From assembly GCA_038043445.1 (NCBI GenBank), contig JBBTBY010000065.1:1-43105 (forward strand): DNA of 43,105 bases, given 5' to 3'. Below the pieces are notes generated by a model. That model was given only the letters and a program-made list of their open reading frames with translations, did not search any database and was not told where the DNA came from. Made by a program: the position numbers and the translations under genes. This document shows positions 25,340 through 33,243 of the stretch, in pieces (the stretch's first letter is position 1; each line of letters begins with the position of its first letter). This DNA is from Spirochaetota bacterium. GTDB lineage: Bacteria; Spirochaetota; Brachyspiria; Brachyspirales; JACRPF01.

Positions 25340-26200
25340 ATGAAAAAAGAAAAATACGATGTAACACTTTCCATCGTCACGTATAATCATGCGCGGACGA
25401 TAAACGACATCCTTCGCAAGGCCGAAGCTGCGCTGAAAAAGGACCGCCTGCGTCATCGCATCATCGTCGTCGACAGCGCTTCTACCGACGGCACGGCGGA
25501 CCTCATACGCAGGGAATTCCCCCGTATATTGGTCATCGTGAGCGCGAACAGGGGCTACGGCGCCGGGCAGAACATCGCCATGCGCCTGTCGATGAAGGAT
25601 TCACGCTATCACGCGGCGATAAATCCCGATATTACATTCCCGCCGGGGACGATACGCGGGCTTTTTGAATATCTCGAGAAGAACACTGATGTATCGCTCG
25701 TTACACCGAAGATTGTGTACCCCGACGGACGGCTCCAGTATCTCTGCAAACTCCTCCCGACACCGCTCGATTTTTTCGTGCGCAGGCTCTTACCCCTGCC
25801 CATCCTGCTTTCATGGATAAACGAACGCTTCGAGATGCGTGCGTCCGGCTACCGCGCGATCATGCCCGTCCCGTTCATTTCCGGCTGCTTCATGATGATG
25901 CGCACGAGCGCCCTTCAACGGTCCGGACTTTTCGATGAGAACTACTTCCTCTTCTGCGAGGATATCGATCTCACGCGCAGACTTCACCAGTTCGGCACAA
26001 CGATGTTCCATCCGTCACTCCGCGCAACGCATGACCATATGCGCAAGTCATTTCTCGATCTGAAGATGTTCTTCATTTACCTCCGATCAACGCTCTATTA
26101 TTTCAATAAGTGGGGATGGTTCTTCGACAAGGAGCGAAAGAGAACGAATCGCGAGGCGATGGACTTTCTTAAAAAGATGAAAAACGGCACGGCACGATGA
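25340..26200 (+). CDS. Family 2 glycosyltransferase (surface polysaccharide)
   Basis: A 286-residue GT-A-fold transferase. The N-terminus has LSIVTYNHARTI, the nucleotide-binding VVDSASTDGTADLI and the INPDI metal-binding segment. ISGCFMMMRTSALQRSGLFDENYFLFCEDIDL is the acceptor region typical of rhamnosyltransferase-like GT2 enzymes (WbbL/RfbN type), with a probable catalytic base in the ED pair. The C-terminal part is basic and aromatic, suggesting membrane association. It probably adds a sugar to a lipid-linked surface glycan. Its stop overlaps the next gene by 4 nt. Confidence 0.88.
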   Translation: MKKEKYDVTLSIVTYNHARTINDILRKAEAALKKDRLRHRIIVVDSASTDGTADLIRREFPRILVIVSANRGYGAGQNIAMRLSMKDSRYHAAINPDITFPPGTIRGLFEYLEKNTDVSLVTPKIVYPDGRLQYLCKLLPTPLDFFVRRLLPLPILLSWINERFEMRASGYRAIMPVPFISGCFMMMRTSALQRSGLFDENYFLFCEDIDLTRRLHQFGTTMFHPSLRATHDHMRKSFLDLKMFFIYLRSTLYYFNKWGWFFDKERKRTNREAMDFLKKMKNGTAR

Positions 26201-27162
26201 TAAAGAGCGGAAGGACAGTACTGATCACCGGCGTGAACGGATATATCGGCTCCACATTGGCCGGGCAGCTGAAAAAGAAATATTCCGTCATCGGTATTGA
26301 CAGACAGGAGAATGCGAACGCTGAACTTGCCGGCATCACGTATCACAAAGCGGATATTACCGATAGAAGCAGCATACCGACAGCCGTCGAGAAGGCATCC
26401 ATTCTTATCCACTGCGCAGCGCTCGTGCACAACAGGTCGAAGGACCTCTCGCGTGAGAACTATTTTCGCGTGAACGTAACGGGTACGGAGAACATTCTCT
26501 CCTGCGTGAAGCGATCGTTACGCCGCATCATCTTCCTCAGCACGATATCCGTGTACGGCACGCAGAACGGAGCGCTCGACGAAGGCGCACCGCTCATCCC
26601 CGAAGAACCCTATGCCGAGAGTAAGATCGCCGCCGAGAACGCCATTCTCACCTTCTCGAAAAAGCATGCCGTACCGGCGACGATATTCCGTCTCGCACCG
26701 GTATACGGCGCGGATTTTCTGCTGAACCTTTCCAAACGCATCTATCTCCCCGGGAAACGCGCGTTCTACCGCATCGGCTCGGGCGAACAGCGCGTGTCGC
26801 TCTGCTCCGTGCACAACGCCGTCGATATCATCATCCGAGGCATCGAGGACAGGAAATTCAACGGCCGCACCTTCAATTGCGCCGATGCGAGTGCGTACTC
26901 CATCAACGATATTATCCGCGCTTTTCAGAAGCGATACCACACACGGAGAATGCCGATACTCACGATACCGCCCGCCCTGCCGCTTGCGTTGTTGCATATC
27001 TTCGGTATAGTTGTACCCGCCAAGGCGAAATTCTACCGGCGGCAGCTCATGAAGATAGCGGACGATGCGCTCTACGATACGGGCGCGCTCGCCAAAACAC
27101 GCGCCGTGCGGCAATGGGATATCACGCGGACGCTCGCGAACACTCCGGGAAAGGACGGCTGA
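26197..27162 (+). CDS. NAD-dependent sugar epimerase/dehydratase (extended SDR)
   Basis: A 321-residue extended short-chain dehydrogenase. The Rossmann motif VLITGVNGYIGSTLA is at the N-terminus, the active-site Ser lies in IIFLSTISVYG, and YAESK gives the YxxxK pair. It resembles the epimerases paired with WecA/WbpL-like sugar transferases that make UDP-QuiNAc- or UDP-FucNAc-type sugars, but GalE-like epimerase activity is also possible. It sits within a run of four overlapping surface-polysaccharide genes, which supports nucleotide-sugar synthesis as its role. Confidence 0.85.
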   Translation: MIKSGRTVLITGVNGYIGSTLAGQLKKKYSVIGIDRQENANAELAGITYHKADITDRSSIPTAVEKASILIHCAALVHNRSKDLSRENYFRVNVTGTENILSCVKRSLRRIIFLSTISVYGTQNGALDEGAPLIPEEPYAESKIAAENAILTFSKKHAVPATIFRLAPVYGADFLLNLSKRIYLPGKRAFYRIGSGEQRVSLCSVHNAVDIIIRGIEDRKFNGRTFNCADASAYSINDIIRAFQKRYHTRRMPILTIPPALPLALLHIFGIVVPAKAKFYRRQLMKIADDALYDTGALAKTRAVRQWDITRTLANTPGKDG

Positions 27163-27163
27163 C

Positions 27164-27862
27164 ATGTACGCATTGATCAAGCGCATCATCGACATCACCC
27201 TTTCGCTCATCGCCCTTATCTGCGTATCACCGCTCTTCATCGTGATAGTCCCGATACTGCGCTTTACCGGCGAGGGCGAAATATTCTTCCTGCAGCCGCG
27301 CGTAGGCATGCATAAGAAAATATTCGGCCTCATGAAATTCGCCACCATGCTTAAGAACAGCCCCGCCTCCGGCACAGTCACGACGAAGGATGATCCTCGC
27401 GTGCTCCCCCTGGGGAAATTCCTCAGAAAAACGAAAATGAACGAGCTGCCGCAGATACTCAATGTATTCAAGGGCGACATGTCCCTTGTCGGCCCGCGCC
27501 CGCTCACCGAGGAAGTGTTCCGCTATTATCCGAAACACGCACAGAAGTGCATTGCATCCGTACGCCCCGGCGTCACGGGCCTGGGCTCGATATTCTTCCG
27601 CGATGAAGAAAGCATACTTGCCGCATCGAAAAAGAACACCATGAAATGCTACCGCGAGGACATACTGCCGCTCAAGGGCTCGCTCGAGGAATGGTATGCC
27701 GACAACCGAAGCATACGTACCGACATGAAGATAATCATCGCAACAGCCATAGTGATACTGTTCCCGCGCTCGAACATACCGCTCGCCTGGTTCGCGGTAC
27801 GCGACCGCATCGAGGCATCTTCCCTGCGAAGCTATTTCATCCGTAATAAGGAACGCGCATGA
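27164..27862 (+). CDS. Initiating sugar-phosphate transferase (bacterial sugar transferase family)
   Basis: From the ATG at 27164 the product has 232 residues. A hydrophobic reentrant or transmembrane segment at about residues 8-33 is followed by the catalytic core of the WcaJ/PglC family: FFLQPRVGMHKKIFGLMKFATM, TKMNELPQILNVFKGDMSLVGPRP, then RPGVTGLGS. These enzymes attach the first sugar phosphate to undecaprenyl phosphate. The frame is open 99 nt further upstream, but that extension overlaps the epimerase gene and the transmembrane start is the natural N-terminus. It overlaps the next gene by 4 nt. Confidence 0.9.
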   Translation: MYALIKRIIDITLSLIALICVSPLFIVIVPILRFTGEGEIFFLQPRVGMHKKIFGLMKFATMLKNSPASGTVTTKDDPRVLPLGKFLRKTKMNELPQILNVFKGDMSLVGPRPLTEEVFRYYPKHAQKCIASVRPGVTGLGSIFFRDEESILAASKKNTMKCYREDILPLKGSLEEWYADNRSIRTDMKIIIATAIVILFPRSNIPLAWFAVRDRIEASSLRSYFIRNKERA

Positions 27863-29055
27863 ACGATGCATTGCTGAAAAAGGTGCTCAGGCGAGACGGT
27901 TCGCTCTTTACAGCGGATATCGCGCGGCATCGCACCGAGATTTCCAATGCGGTAGAGAACGCTCGCGTGCTCGTTATCGGCGCGGCTGGCTCCATCGGCG
28001 CGAGCTTCGTCAGGCAGATACTCCCGTTCGCCCCGCGCGCGCTCCATCTCGTCGATATCAGCGAGAACAATCTCGTCGAAGTGGTCCGCGATGTGCGCTC
28101 ATCATCGACACCCGTCCCCGATGATCTTAAGACATTCGCGGTAGCGATGGGGTCGGATGAATTCCATCATCTCCTTCGTTCCGAAAAGCCCTACGATTAC
28201 ACGGTCAATTTCTCGGCGCTCAAACATGTCCGTTCCGAGAAGGACCCATTCACGCTCATGCGTATGTACAACACGAACGTGCTCGCGGTGAAAAGGCTCC
28301 TCGATGCCGTGCCGAAAAGGAGCATGCGCAAACATTTCTCGGTATCGTCCGACAAAGCGGCGAACCCGGCAAGCGTCATGGGCGCCACTAAGGTGTTCAT
28401 GGAGCGTCTTCTCCTTTCCTATGCGGACCGCATCCCGTTCTCGACCGCGCGTTTTGCCAATGTCGCGTTCTCCGACGGCAGCCTTCTTCACGGTTTTCTT
28501 GTGCGCCTCCGGAAAATGCAGCCCCTCTCGGCGCCGTTCGATGTAAAACGCTATTTCATTTCCGAGCAGGAAGCCGGTGAGCTGTGCCTCCTCTCCTGCT
28601 TTCTGGGGAAGAACCGCGAGATATTCTTCCCGAAATTGAGCGAGCATGATGACATGTACACCTTCTCGCAGATAGCGGCGGAAGTGCTTGCGTTTCACGG
28701 GTACACGCCGCTCGCGTGTTCTTCCGAGGTGGAGGCGCGCTCGCGCATGACAGAGCGCTCCCCTTCGGACAAGAGATGGCCCTGCTATTTCTTCGAAAGC
28801 GATACGATGGGCGAAAAGCCCTTTGAGGAATTTCACACCGCCGACGACATCATCGACATGGACCGGTTTACGAGTACCGGCATCATCGTACGTGCGGAGC
28901 ACAGGGACGATGGTGTAAAAAAGGCAATGGACTCTTTCGAACGGATACGAAAGAAAAACTTATGGTCTCTTGACGAGATGATAACTGCGATAAGGATAGC
29001 CGTACCGGAACTATCACGCGAAGAGAAGCGTATGAACCTCGATCAGAAGATGTAG
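27859..29055 (+). CDS. WbpM/CapD-like nucleotide-sugar 4,6-dehydratase, soluble form
   Basis: A 398-residue Polysacc_synt_2-type SDR without the four N-terminal membrane helices of full WbpM or CapD. NAD binding is seen in VLVIGAAGSIGASFVRQI and the active site in SSDKAANPASVMGATK, where Met replaces the usual SDR tyrosine, as in WbpM. It likely makes a UDP-4-keto-6-deoxy-HexNAc for the surface glycan. The region after residue 300 is more divergent than usual (HTADDIIDMDRF). It ends the four-gene polysaccharide run and converges with the small gene at 29066. Confidence 0.85.
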   Translation: MNDALLKKVLRRDGSLFTADIARHRTEISNAVENARVLVIGAAGSIGASFVRQILPFAPRALHLVDISENNLVEVVRDVRSSSTPVPDDLKTFAVAMGSDEFHHLLRSEKPYDYTVNFSALKHVRSEKDPFTLMRMYNTNVLAVKRLLDAVPKRSMRKHFSVSSDKAANPASVMGATKVFMERLLLSYADRIPFSTARFANVAFSDGSLLHGFLVRLRKMQPLSAPFDVKRYFISEQEAGELCLLSCFLGKNREIFFPKLSEHDDMYTFSQIAAEVLAFHGYTPLACSSEVEARSRMTERSPSDKRWPCYFFESDTMGEKPFEEFHTADDIIDMDRFTSTGIIVRAEHRDDGVKKAMDSFERIRKKNLWSLDEMITAIRIAVPELSREEKRMNLDQKM

Positions 29056-29065
29056 CTCGGCGAAT

Positions 29066-29269
29066 CTACGCCTTGGTCTGCTGCTTTTCCGCGGTTATCT
29101 GGGCTTTTATCGCATTTGCCTCGAGTCGGCCTTCTTTGCATGCCCGCGAAATTTCCTGAAGTGCCTTGCGAACCTTCGTTGTTGCCGCCTTGATGCGTTT
29201 AACCTCAAGCCGTGTTACTTCTTCATCAAGCCCGGTAATGAGCATTTTGATCTTTTCAACTGCCTGCAT
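29066..29269 (-). CDS. Small basic helical protein, possibly histone H1-like (Hc1)
   Basis: A 67-residue, Lys/Arg/Glu/Ala-rich helical protein (MQAVEKIKMLITGLDEEV onward) with TKVRKALQEISRACKE in the middle. This resembles the (V/A)RKxxxEI(S/E)K segment of the short Hc1-type bacterial H1 proteins found in Chlamydiae, Bacteroidetes and some spirochaetes. The likeness is weak at this length. A perfect consensus promoter upstream fits an abundant protein such as a nucleoid component. A GAGGG ribosome site supports the start. Confidence 0.6.
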   Translation of the reverse strand: MQAVEKIKMLITGLDEEVTRLEVKRIKAATTKVRKALQEISRACKEGRLEANAIKAQITAEKQQTKA

Positions 29270-29297
29270 GTCGTCACCCTCAAGTGAATTTTATCGT

Positions 29298-29325
29298 ATT
29301 ATACAGGAATCCCGTATTATGTCAA
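29298..29325 (-). promoter_or_regulatory. Perfect-consensus sigma-70 promoter for the H1-like gene
   Basis: On the minus strand TTGACA (29325-29320), a 16-nt spacer and TATAAT (29303-29298). Both hexamers match consensus in full. Transcription would begin near 29291. Confidence 0.75.
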
Positions 29326-29344
29326 CTAGAGCCCCCGCCGGACA

Positions 29345-29980
29345 CTATGTCCAGACCACCGGCGCTGTACCACCGGAATGTTCATCAAGTGATTTTTTCC
29401 AATACTCCCGTTCCGCACGTTCAACACGCACGGTAGTGCTTCGTTTTATCCTCCGCATATAGACCGAATGATCGTTCGTGTCGAAATGGATGACTCGTCC
29501 TTCAAGCCCGCCGAGGTCCGACGCAACAAGGGGTATCCTTTCCGTCCGGAGGAATTCGATGATGAAGCGGCAGTTCACATCGCCGACCGCCATGAAGGAA
29601 TCGCGTTTCCGTTCGGCGTCCTCCACCGTATCGAGCACCGCACCTCCGCCGAACGCCTTTGCACGAAGCCGCGAACGATCGGCCCCGCGTTTCATAAGGG
29701 CGTTGATGAGCAGTTCCATCGCATGCACACCGTAGCGGCCCGCTTCGGTCATGCATACGGGTGTCTCAAGGGCGTAGCGGTAATTCGCAAGAAGAAAATG
29801 GTTCATGCCCGCGACGCGCGCCGTCTCATCGTACAGACAGGCAGCGACGCAGGAGCCGAGCAAGGTCGCTATCTCAATGCTCCCATTCGTGACGTAATGT
29901 TCACCGGAGAAGAGCGTTACACGGTGCCGCATCGTCCCGTCATGCGATGGGATCACGTGTTCATGCATGCCTGCATCCAT
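29345..29980 (-). CDS. cheD: Chemoreceptor glutamine deamidase CheD
   Basis: CheD deamidates selected glutamines on methyl-accepting chemotaxis proteins and is often regulated by CheC. The 211-residue product has the catalytic Cys44 in TLLGSCVAACLYD, His61 in GMNHFLL, and FGGGAVL in the middle, the family's diagnostic motifs in order. The N-terminus is uncertain; starts at 29980, 29968 or 29932 are possible and none has a strong ribosome site. It follows nuoF by 45 nt on the same strand, so it may ride on the nuo transcript. No cheC or other che gene is nearby. Confidence 0.9.
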   Translation of the reverse strand: MDAGMHEHVIPSHDGTMRHRVTLFSGEHYVTNGSIEIATLLGSCVAACLYDETARVAGMNHFLLANYRYALETPVCMTEAGRYGVHAMELLINALMKRGADRSRLRAKAFGGGAVLDTVEDAERKRDSFMAVGDVNCRFIIEFLRTERIPLVASDLGGLEGRVIHFDTNDHSVYMRRIKRSTTVRVERAEREYWKKSLDEHSGGTAPVVWT

Positions 29981-30025
29981 TCAGTGCGTATGCGCATACC
30001 GATACGCCCGGGCCGGGTATCGATA

Positions 30026-31306
30026 TCATTCAGCAAGGAATTGATACTTGAGCCGTTTGTTCTCCACAGCATATTTGAACTCGTCGGGGAATTTCTTCAG
30101 CGCGCTCTTGATCGGCGTTATGCCCGCATCCGCGAGCGCACAGACGGTATTGCCCTCGATCCCGCGGATGATATCCTCCATGAGCGATATTTCATTGCCG
30201 ACGGACGTTCCGAGCACGATACTTCCCAAGATCTTCGAGAGCCATGCGATGCCCTCGCGGCACGGCGTGCAGAAACCGCACGACTCGTGTTCATAGAATT
30301 TCAGCAATCGCCACACGGTCCGCACCATGCACGTCTCATGCGCGATGACGATGACAGCCCCGCTGCCGAGCATGCTCCCTTTCGACGATATCGATTCGTA
30401 ATCGAGCGTCATATCCTCCACCTCGGAGGGCAGAAGCATGGGCGTCGATGAACCGCCGGGGATAATGCATTTCAATTCGCGGCCGCCGAGTATGCCGCCG
30501 CAATGCTCACTGATGAATTCCATGAACGGCGTACCGAGGGGTATCTCATAGACGCCGGGCTTGTTCACATGGCCGGATACGCAGAAAAGCTTTGTCCCCG
30601 GTGAGCGTTCAGTGCCCACCGAGCGGAACCATGTCGTACCGTAATTGATGATACCGCCGACATTGGCATAGGTCTCGACATTATTGACGACGGTCGGTTT
30701 TCCGTAAAAGCCCTTTATTGCCGGGAACGGCGGGCGAAGGAGCGGATGACCGCGCAACCCCGACAATGACGATATGAGCGCTGTTTCCTCACCGCAGATA
30801 TACGCCCCGGCACCGCGATAGACGAACAGATCGAACGAAAAATTCGTTCCCTGAATGTTCTTTCCGAGATGACCGCCCTTGTACGCTTCGGCCACCGCAG
30901 ATTCGAAGATCTTCCGCTCTCGTTCGAATTCGCCGCGTATATAGAAATATCCGCGGGATGCGTTCACCGCTTTTCCCGCGATCGCCATTCCTTCGATCAC
31001 CGCATGCGGATTATGGGAGATGATCTCCCTGTCCTTGAACGTGCCCGGCTCCCCCTCGTCCGCATTGCAGAGGACGAAATGTTCCTGCCCGTCCGTAGGG
31101 ATAAAACCCCATTTCTCACCGGTGGGGAAACCCGCGCCGCCGCGTCCGCGGAGCCCCGACTCTTTCACCGTGGTGATGATATCGGCGCTCGTCATCGCAA
31201 GCGCTTTGGCAAGCCCGCGATATCCGTCGGCACGGTTCTGATAGAACGCGAGCTTCTCGCTTCCCGGTTCGTTCCTGTATTTCAATATGCGTTCATGTTC
31301 CGCCAT
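30026..31306 (-). CDS. nuoF: NADH-quinone oxidoreductase subunit F (NADH-binding)
   Basis: NuoF carries FMN, the NADH site and one 4Fe-4S cluster of respiratory complex I. The product has GLRGRGGAGFPTGEKWGF (FMN/NADH loop), CNADEGEPGTFKDR, ICGEETALI, and the cluster cysteines in SCGFCTPCREG with the fourth Cys in NTVCALAD. The ATG at 31306 is chosen because a TAGGAC ribosome site precedes it; the frame opens at 31330 inside nuoE. It follows nuoE by 7 nt. NuoG, which normally comes next, is absent. Confidence 0.95.
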   Translation of the reverse strand: MAEHERILKYRNEPGSEKLAFYQNRADGYRGLAKALAMTSADIITTVKESGLRGRGGAGFPTGEKWGFIPTDGQEHFVLCNADEGEPGTFKDREIISHNPHAVIEGMAIAGKAVNASRGYFYIRGEFERERKIFESAVAEAYKGGHLGKNIQGTNFSFDLFVYRGAGAYICGEETALISSLSGLRGHPLLRPPFPAIKGFYGKPTVVNNVETYANVGGIINYGTTWFRSVGTERSPGTKLFCVSGHVNKPGVYEIPLGTPFMEFISEHCGGILGGRELKCIIPGGSSTPMLLPSEVEDMTLDYESISSKGSMLGSGAVIVIAHETCMVRTVWRLLKFYEHESCGFCTPCREGIAWLSKILGSIVLGTSVGNEISLMEDIIRGIEGNTVCALADAGITPIKSALKKFPDEFKYAVENKRLKYQFLAE

Positions 31307-31313
31307 GGGTGTC

Positions 31314-31781
31314 CTACGTGAGCCTTGCAATTATTTCATCGACCGTATCCGTGGTAAGGTTCTCATGGTAATCATCGTTTATCTGCATGGCGGGAGCGCC
31401 GCCGCAGGCGCCGAGACACTCCACCTCGATGAGCGTATAGCGCAGGTCCGGTGTCGTTGCGCCGATCTTTACATTGAGCTTCTTCTCGAGATGCGTGAGT
31501 ATCGCGTAGCTTCCGCGAAGTGAACAGGAGATGTTCGTGCACACCTGAACGAGATACTTCCCCACCGGCTGCTGGTTATACATCGTATAGAACGTAGCCA
31601 CACCCCAGACACGTACCGCCGTTACCCCTACCGCGGCGGCTATCGCCTCAACCGCTTCCGGTGTGATATGGCCATCCGTACTGTTCGCATGATGGAGCGC
31701 TGCGAGCACTGCGGGCTGCTTGTCGGGGAATTTGCCCGCATATTCCCGTGCGATCGCTTCTATCGCTGCTGCATCAGCCAT
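31314..31781 (-). CDS. nuoE: NADH-quinone oxidoreductase subunit E (2Fe-2S)
   Basis: NuoE is the thioredoxin-like 2Fe-2S subunit of the complex I NADH module. Cluster cysteines are in CTNISC and CLGAC, spaced as usual. WGVATFYTMYNQQPVGKY is the typical pre-cluster helix. The start at 31781 (155 residues) is preferred to the upstream ATG at 31802: a GGGAG ribosome site lies at the right distance, and the overlap with nuoD is only 8 nt. Confidence 0.94.
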   Translation of the reverse strand: MADAAAIEAIAREYAGKFPDKQPAVLAALHHANSTDGHITPEAVEAIAAAVGVTAVRVWGVATFYTMYNQQPVGKYLVQVCTNISCSLRGSYAILTHLEKKLNVKIGATTPDLRYTLIEVECLGACGGAPAMQINDDYHENLTTDTVDEIIARLT

Positions 31782-32970
31782 CGAGCTCTCCCACGATGAC
31801 ATTGAGCGAGCTCATGGCGACGACGACATCGGAAAGAAGGCGTCCCTTTATCAGTTCGCTGAATGATTGATAATACCAGAAACAGGGCCGGCGGACAGCT
31901 ACGCGCCAGGGAAATTTCTCTCCGGTCGACACGATATAAAAACCCATCTCCCCATTGGCTATTTCATACGAAGACCAGTACTCGCCGACGGGCAATACTA
32001 CACCTTCGGTCATTATCTTGAAATGATCGATAAGCGACCCCATATCGGTATAGACATCGGCTTTCGGGGGAAGCCCGACCTTGTGTTCCGTGGTCATGAC
32101 CGGACCGACGGGGAGATCGTTTATTGCCTGTTCAACGATGCGAAGCGATTCCCATATTTCGGCACAGCGCATGAGGAAGCGGTCATACGCGTCGCCGTTG
32201 ACGCCGACGGGGATATCGAACGAGAAGCGTTCATAGCCGAGATAGGGTTTCGCTTTCCGGATATCATAATCGACACCGCATGCCCTGAGATTCGGGCCGG
32301 TGTATCCATATTCCACGGCACGGTCCCTGTCTATCGGTGCTACACCGATGGTCCGCTCCATGAATATCCTGTTCTTCGCAAGCAATGTCTCGAATTCCTT
32401 CTGCGTCTTCCGATGGGATCTGATGAGCGCTTTGATATCGGCGATAAAACCGTCATAAGCATCGCATTGCAGGCCGCCGATGCGTCCGAACGATGTCGTA
32501 AGCCGCGCGCCGACGAATTTCTCAAGCACCTGCATGAACTTTTCCCGCTCGCGGTACACCCAAGTGAAACCGGTGAGCGCGCCTACGTCCACGCCCATGA
32601 CGCCGAGGAAAACGAAGTGGTCGGAAACGCGCGACATCTCATTTATGATGATGCGGAGATATTTCGCCCGTTCGGGTATCTCGATGCCGAGCGCCTTCTC
32701 GACCGCACAAAGCCAGGCGATATTGTTCATCGGTGACGAGACGTAGTTCATCCGATCGGTGCAGGTGAGGAATTGATTATAGGTGTATTTTTCCGCGAGT
32801 TTCTCGAACGATCGGTGCACATAGCCGATGATCTGTTCGCTCTTGACGACGCGTTCACCGTCCAGTTCGAGGATATTATGCATGACGCCGTGCGTCGCCG
32901 GATGCGACGGACCGAGGTTTATCTTTACATGCCCGGGGGCTGGTCTTTCTTTATTGATGACGTTTTGCAT
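31774..32970 (-). CDS. nuoD: NADH-quinone oxidoreductase subunit D (49 kDa)
   Basis: NuoD lines the quinone pocket of complex I. The 398-residue product has the NLGPSHPATHGVMHN quinone-binding loop near residue 18, GYVHRSFEKLAE and MNYVSSPMNN, all expected. The C-terminus reads LNVIVGELDG, where NuoD proteins normally end with a D-x-V-x-G-E-x-D-R pattern; the Asp and the final Arg are replaced here. NuoA, B and C, which usually precede it, are not present, and repeat R1 lies just upstream. The predicted message has almost no leader and no ribosome site before the ATG. Confidence 0.94.
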   Translation of the reverse strand: MQNVINKERPAPGHVKINLGPSHPATHGVMHNILELDGERVVKSEQIIGYVHRSFEKLAEKYTYNQFLTCTDRMNYVSSPMNNIAWLCAVEKALGIEIPERAKYLRIIINEMSRVSDHFVFLGVMGVDVGALTGFTWVYREREKFMQVLEKFVGARLTTSFGRIGGLQCDAYDGFIADIKALIRSHRKTQKEFETLLAKNRIFMERTIGVAPIDRDRAVEYGYTGPNLRACGVDYDIRKAKPYLGYERFSFDIPVGVNGDAYDRFLMRCAEIWESLRIVEQAINDLPVGPVMTTEHKVGLPPKADVYTDMGSLIDHFKIMTEGVVLPVGEYWSSYEIANGEMGFYIVSTGEKFPWRVAVRRPCFWYYQSFSELIKGRLLSDVVVAMSSLNVIVGELDG

Positions 32971-32982
32971 AGGGCGAAGCCG

Positions 32983-33010
32983 ATTATATTCGATGGGCCT
33001 GTTTTGTCAA
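32983..33010 (-). promoter_or_regulatory. Perfect-consensus sigma-70 promoter for nuoDEF
   Basis: On the minus strand TTGACA (33010-33005), a 16-nt spacer and TATAAT (32988-32983). The start point would be near 32976, only about 5-6 nt before the nuoD ATG. Confidence 0.75.
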
Positions 33011-33024
33011 CGACATGGGGAAAA

Positions 33025-33187
33025 CAGTGTGTGACTTTCCATTGTAGTAACGCAGCGAAATAATTGCATGAGGCTGGAATCAGCAGCCAGACACGAATTA
33101 CACTAATTTCCACGAATTATTCGTGGGTATCCGTGCAATTCGTGTCTATCCCTCTTAATTTGGCGTCAATCGATCAGAGCATTTCAC
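33025..33187. repeat. Dispersed intergenic repeat R1, copy B (163 nt)
   Basis: Second copy of the repeat at 2147-2309, same orientation and length, 8 mismatches. The hairpin arms keep 23 of 28 pairs. It lies in the 273-nt gap between znuA and nuoD, immediately upstream of the nuoD promoter. About 55 nt between the repeat and the znuA stop hold nothing I recognise. A reading frame starting MHEAGISSQTRI inside the repeat occurs at both copies and is not a gene. Confidence 0.85.
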
Positions 33188-33243
33188 CATCAAAAAAAAC
33201 ACTCGCGGGAAAACGAATATATTCCGGCGTCTTTGCGGTCGTA

